From: JAWLDB01 sp041686915 | GTDB lineage: Bacteria > Bacillota > UBA994 > UBA5500 | NCBI GenBank assembly: GCA_041686915.1 | Contig: JAWLDB010000123.1 | Coordinates: 1-8,160, forward strand | DNA length: 8,160 nucleotides | Reading direction: 5' to 3' | In this document: piece by piece, positions 5,633 through 8,160 of the stretch | Numbering within the stretch: the stretch's first letter is position 1 | How the letters are laid out: each line of letters opens with the position of its first letter | Made by a program: the position numbers and the translations under genes | Notes under the pieces: generated by a model | The model's database searches: none | The model's input: only the letters and a program-made list of their open reading frames with translations | What the model was told of the DNA's origin: nothing

Positions 5633-5668
5633 GCGAGTTTTGCCGCGCGCCGGGCTGACGGAGCTCAT
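5633..5668 (+). repeat. dispersed repeat, right inverted copy
   Basis: GCGAGTTTTGC (5633-5643), 10 GC-rich bases, then GCTGACGGAGCTCAT (5654-5668). Apart from one extra G, the two conserved blocks equal the minus-strand copy at 4085-4051, with the same gap length. Confidence 0.6.
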
Positions 5669-5723
5669 TCAATCAGAAATCGAGCGCCGGAGCAAGCCTG
5701 GGTCCCCGATACCTCATGGGAGT

Positions 5724-5862
5724 GGTCCGTCGGGAAAGCGAATGAGCCATCGGAACCGTCCCCGTGACTCCAAGCTTGCGCGGTCGGTCGGGATGGCGAA
5801 TGACCCAGCCTAACCGTCCCCCTGGTCGGGGTTGCGAATGAGACAACAGAACCGTCCCCCTG
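5724..5862 (-). repeat. three REP-like GGGGACGGTT units in tandem
   Basis: Three units read GGTC(C/G)GTCGGGA..GCGAATGA then, after a fixed interval, AACCGTCCCC and a final TG. GCGAATGA begins at 5738, 5796 and 5834 and AACCGTCCCC at 5754, 5812 and 5850, exactly 16 bases later each time. The third unit lacks about 4 bases of the leading GGTC block. On the minus strand the core is GGGGACGGTT, the same as the plus-strand repeat at 3914-3928. The bases between GCGAATGA and AACC vary from unit to unit. They resemble REP-type repeats mobilised by IS200-like transposases, but none is encoded here. Confidence 0.7.
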
Positions 5863-5893
5863 GGTCGACGTCTCCATGACTCAACAAAAACAG

Positions 5894-5922
5894 TTGCTGT
5901 TAGTTAACCATAGTGGTAAAAT
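5894..5922 (+). promoter_or_regulatory. likely uvrA promoter (extended -10)
   Basis: TAAAAT (5917-5922, 5 of 6 consensus) is preceded by TGG (5914-5916), an extended -10 motif common in Gram-positive promoters. A weak -35, TTGCTG (5894-5899), lies at the ideal 17-nt spacing. Transcription would start near 5929, giving a leader of about 39 nt before the uvrA ATG. Confidence 0.6.
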
Positions 5923-5924
5923 AG

Positions 5925-5938
5925 CGAATGTATGTACG
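5925..5938 (+). promoter_or_regulatory. LexA/DinR-like SOS box over the uvrA transcription start
   Basis: CGAATGTATGTACG matches the symmetric Gram-positive LexA site CGAAC-N4-GTTCG at 8 of the 10 specified arm bases, and its GTAT centre fits the RNRY preference of DinR. It begins two bases after the -10 box, a position where repressor binding blocks RNA polymerase. uvrA and uvrB are classical SOS genes in B. subtilis, which supports the reading, but the two arm mismatches leave doubt. Confidence 0.5.
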
Positions 5939-5953
5939 ATACTAGAGATGGGC

Positions 5954-5961
5954 AGGAGGGG
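5954..5961 (+). promoter_or_regulatory. ribosome-binding site that sets the uvrA start
   Basis: AGGAGGGG lies before two in-frame ATG codons. The first (5962) is only 2 nt from AGGAGG; the second (5968) is 8 nt away and yields the usual MPIDKI..RGARAHNLRN beginning. The second is therefore preferred. Confidence 0.75.
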
Positions 5962-5967
5962 ATGAAC

Positions 5968-8160
5968 ATGCCCATAGATAAGATACTGGTGCGGGGCGCG
6001 CGGGCGCATAACCTGCGTAACATTGATGTTGACATTCCGCGCAGCAAGTTGGTGGTGATTACCGGGCTTTCCGGCTCGGGAAAATCATCGCTGGCTTTTG
6101 ACACCATTTACGCCGAAGGACAGCGCCGTTATGTTGAGTCGCTGTCTGCCTACGCCCGTCAGTTCCTGGGGCAGATGGACAAGCCGGACGTAGACTATAT
6201 CGAAGGGCTTTCGCCCGCCATATCTATCGACCAGAAGACGACGAGCCGCAATCCACGCTCGACTGTCGGTACGGTTACGGAGATTTACGACTACCTGCGT
6301 CTGCTGTTTGCACGCGTGGGTCATCCGTTTTGCCCTGATTGCGGCACTGCCATCAGCCAGCAGACTATAGAGCAAATCGTTGACCAGGTGCTTTCCTTGC
6401 CGGAAGGCACCCGTATCCTGGTGCTTGCTCCTGTAGTTCGCGGCAAGAAAGGTGAGCATGTCAAGCTGCTGGAGGACCTACGCAAGGATGGTTATGTGCG
6501 CGTACGGGTCGACGGTGAGATGCTCGAACTCAGCCAGGAGATAAACCTGGAGAAGAACAAGAAGCACAGTATTGAAGTGGTAGTAGACCGCCTGATTATC
6601 CGTCCGGATATCGGTAGTCGTCTGGCCGGTTCACTGGAGACGGCGACGGCCTTGGCCGAGGGCATGGTGCTGATTGGTGTCGTTGACGGACAGGAAACGC
6701 TTTACAGCCTGAACTTCGCCTGTACCGAATGTGGTTTCAGCTATCAGGAGATTAGCCCTCGCATGTTCTCTTTCAACAGCCCTTACGGGGCTTGTTCAGC
6801 GTGCAGCGGCTTGGGTGCGCACATGGAGTTTGACCCTGATCTGATCATACCTGACCGGAACAAGTCGATTGACGATGGCGCGATTGCTCCCTGGGCCGAC
6901 AGCTCAAGCAACTACTACCCTGAGCTGCTTAAAGCCGTGAGCAAGAACTATGGCATTAGCTTAAAGGTGCCGGTGGCCGACTTAACCGACGAGCAGATGC
7001 AGATTCTGCTACAAGGTGGTCCTGACCAACTGAAGGTCAAATACACGGATTCGACAGGTAAGAGGCATGACTTCAACCTGGTGTATCGTGGCGTCATTCC
7101 CATGCTGACCCGCAACCACCGGGAGACCGGTTCCGACTATATCCGCGAACAGTTGGAAGAGTATATGAGTGACCGCCCCTGCCCGATGTGCAATGGTCAG
7201 CGCCTAAAGCCTGAGGCCTTGTCCGTCAAGGTTGGGGGGCTAAATATCGCTGAGGTAACCAGCAAGTCGATCGAGGACGCTTTGCACTTCTTCCAAGGCC
7301 TTGAACTATCTGACCGCGAGAACATGATTGCCAGGCAGATCCTGAAGGAGATTCGTGAGCGCCTTGGCTTTCTAGTTAATGTTGGGTTGGACTACTTAAC
7401 CCTTAATCGCAAGGCCGGTACACTGTCCGGCGGTGAGGCGCAGCGCATCAGGCTGGCAACTCAGATTGGCTCCAGCTTGACCGGAGTGCTTTATATTCTG
7501 GACGAACCGAGCATCGGTTTGCACCAGCGCGATAACGGACGCCTGATCGAGACGCTCAAGCGCCTGCGTGACCTGGGTAACACTGTCATCGTGGTCGAGC
7601 ATGATGAGGAGACAATGCGTGAGGCAGACTATATCATTGATATTGGTCCGGGCGCCGGTGTGCACGGTGGCAAGGTAGTTGCTTGCGGTACGGTGGATGA
7701 AATTGCCCAGGTGCCTGAGTCCGTCACCGGGCGCTACCTTTCCGGCAAGGAGAAGATCGAGATTCCTGCTGTCCGCCGGGAGCCTAATGGCAAGTGGCTG
7801 GAAGTGAAGGGCGCTAGAGAGAACAACCTGAAGAACCTGGATGTTGCTTTCCCGCTAGGCGTCTTTACCTGTGTGACCGGTGTCTCCGGTTCAGGCAAGA
7901 GTACACTAGTCAACGAGATAGTCTACAAACGCCTGGCTCTGGAACTCAACCGTGCCAAACGGAAGTCGGGTGAACATGATGCTATGCTCGGCCTGGAGTA
8001 CCTGGATAAGGTCATAGATATCGACCAGACCCCGATTGGGCGCACACCGCGATCTAACCCGGCAACCTACACCGGAACCTTTGACCTGATCCGCCAGTTG
8101 TTTGCGCAGACGCCAGACGCCAAGATGCATGGCTATAAGCCTGGCCGCTTCAGCTTCAAC
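5968..8160 (+). CDS. uvrA: excinuclease ABC subunit UvrA (3' end outside window)
   Basis: UvrA is the dimeric ABC-type ATPase that finds bulky DNA lesions and delivers UvrB to them. The frame is open for 731 codons, with no frameshift, to the window end; the family is about 940-960 aa, so about 210-230 residues are missing. Visible parts are Walker A GLSGSGKSS (33-41), a CPDC pair (122-125), the zinc-binding set C252-x2-C255 and C276-x2-C279, a CPMC motif (405-408), the ABC signature LSGGEAQRIRLA starting at 486, Walker B LYILDEPS with D512/E513, and the H-loop histidine 545. The second nucleotide-binding domain begins with Walker A GVSGSGKST (638-646) and continues to GYKPGRFSFN, just before the second zinc finger that recognises damage. 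The gene has its own promoter with a LexA-like box, and lies about 3.15 kb from uvrB rather than next to it. Confidence 0.99.
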   Translation, partial: MPIDKILVRGARAHNLRNIDVDIPRSKLVVITGLSGSGKSSLAFDTIYAEGQRRYVESLSAYARQFLGQMDKPDVDYIEGLSPAISIDQKTTSRNPRSTVGTVTEIYDYLRLLFARVGHPFCPDCGTAISQQTIEQIVDQVLSLPEGTRILVLAPVVRGKKGEHVKLLEDLRKDGYVRVRVDGEMLELSQEINLEKNKKHSIEVVVDRLIIRPDIGSRLAGSLETATALAEGMVLIGVVDGQETLYSLNFACTECGFSYQEISPRMFSFNSPYGACSACSGLGAHMEFDPDLIIPDRNKSIDDGAIAPWADSSSNYYPELLKAVSKNYGISLKVPVADLTDEQMQILLQGGPDQLKVKYTDSTGKRHDFNLVYRGVIPMLTRNHRETGSDYIREQLEEYMSDRPCPMCNGQRLKPEALSVKVGGLNIAEVTSKSIEDALHFFQGLELSDRENMIARQILKEIRERLGFLVNVGLDYLTLNRKAGTLSGGEAQRIRLATQIGSSLTGVLYILDEPSIGLHQRDNGRLIETLKRLRDLGNTVIVVEHDEETMREADYIIDIGPGAGVHGGKVVACGTVDEIAQVPESVTGRYLSGKEKIEIPAVRREPNGKWLEVKGARENNLKNLDVAFPLGVFTCVTGVSGSGKSTLVNEIVYKRLALELNRAKRKSGEHDAMLGLEYLDKVIDIDQTPIGRTPRSNPATYTGTFDLIRQLFAQTPDAKMHGYKPGRFSFN

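Larger units (their letters stand above)
5402..5890. other. gene-free repeat island upstream of uvrA
   Basis: I see no credible gene. Short frames at 5564-5767 (plus) and 5877-5665 (minus) are translations of repeats: the minus-strand one reads as repeated GDGS..SFA.PT units. The stretch contains a possible hairpin GTGGGTG/CACCCAC (5432-5438 with 5456-5462), the right copy of the dispersed repeat (5633-5668), and three copies of an AACCGTCCCC element (5724-5862). The part between 5463 and 5630 shows nothing I can identify. Confidence 0.7.

Noticed and set aside
5665..5877. Minus-strand frame of 70 codons with repeated GDGS..SFA.PT units
   Set aside because: The apparent protein repeat is the direct translation of the three AACCGTCCCC DNA repeats; it has no ribosome-binding site and no recognisable fold.

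Overview
The window looks like chromosomal DNA from a low-to-mid G+C Gram-positive anaerobe of the class Clostridia (Peptococcaceae-like or a related lineage). This is inferred from near-perfect AGGAGG ribosome-binding sites before the main genes, a PDZ membrane protein directly before uvrB, a GerM-type lipoprotein, B. subtilis-like promoters, and intergenic repeats with a GGGGACGGTTC core that I associate with clostridial genomes. No species can be named from the sequence alone.

Layout. Positions 2-775 hold the C-terminal part of a multi-pass membrane protein ending in a PDZ domain. Positions 837-2816 hold a complete uvrB. Positions 2927-3871 hold a lipoprotein with two GerMN domains, followed by a strong hairpin terminator. 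Positions 3904-4371 contain no credible gene but many hairpins and dispersed repeats, including a three-stem foldable element at 4156-4256. On the minus strand, 5316-4430 encode a two-gene operon: a small Xre-type regulator and a six-helix membrane protein. Its promoter has consensus -35 and -10 hexamers bracketed by two copies of an 18-bp operator. Positions 5402-5890 are a second gene-free repeat island with three copies of an AACCGTCCCC element. From 5968 to the window end runs uvrA (731 codons visible, C-terminus missing), preceded by a likely extended -10 promoter and a LexA/DinR-like box.

How it works together. UvrB and UvrA are the damage-recognition half of nucleotide excision repair. 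In many Firmicutes the two genes are adjacent; here about 3.15 kb separates them, and uvrA has its own promoter with an SOS-like operator over the predicted transcription start. The extra material is the GerMN lipoprotein gene and the divergent regulator/membrane-protein module. That module sits between mirror-image copies of two intergenic repeats, which suggests accessory DNA in an otherwise conserved repair locus. The most unusual features are the autoregulation-type promoter of the module, the mirror-image repeats around it, and the foldable element at 4156-4256.
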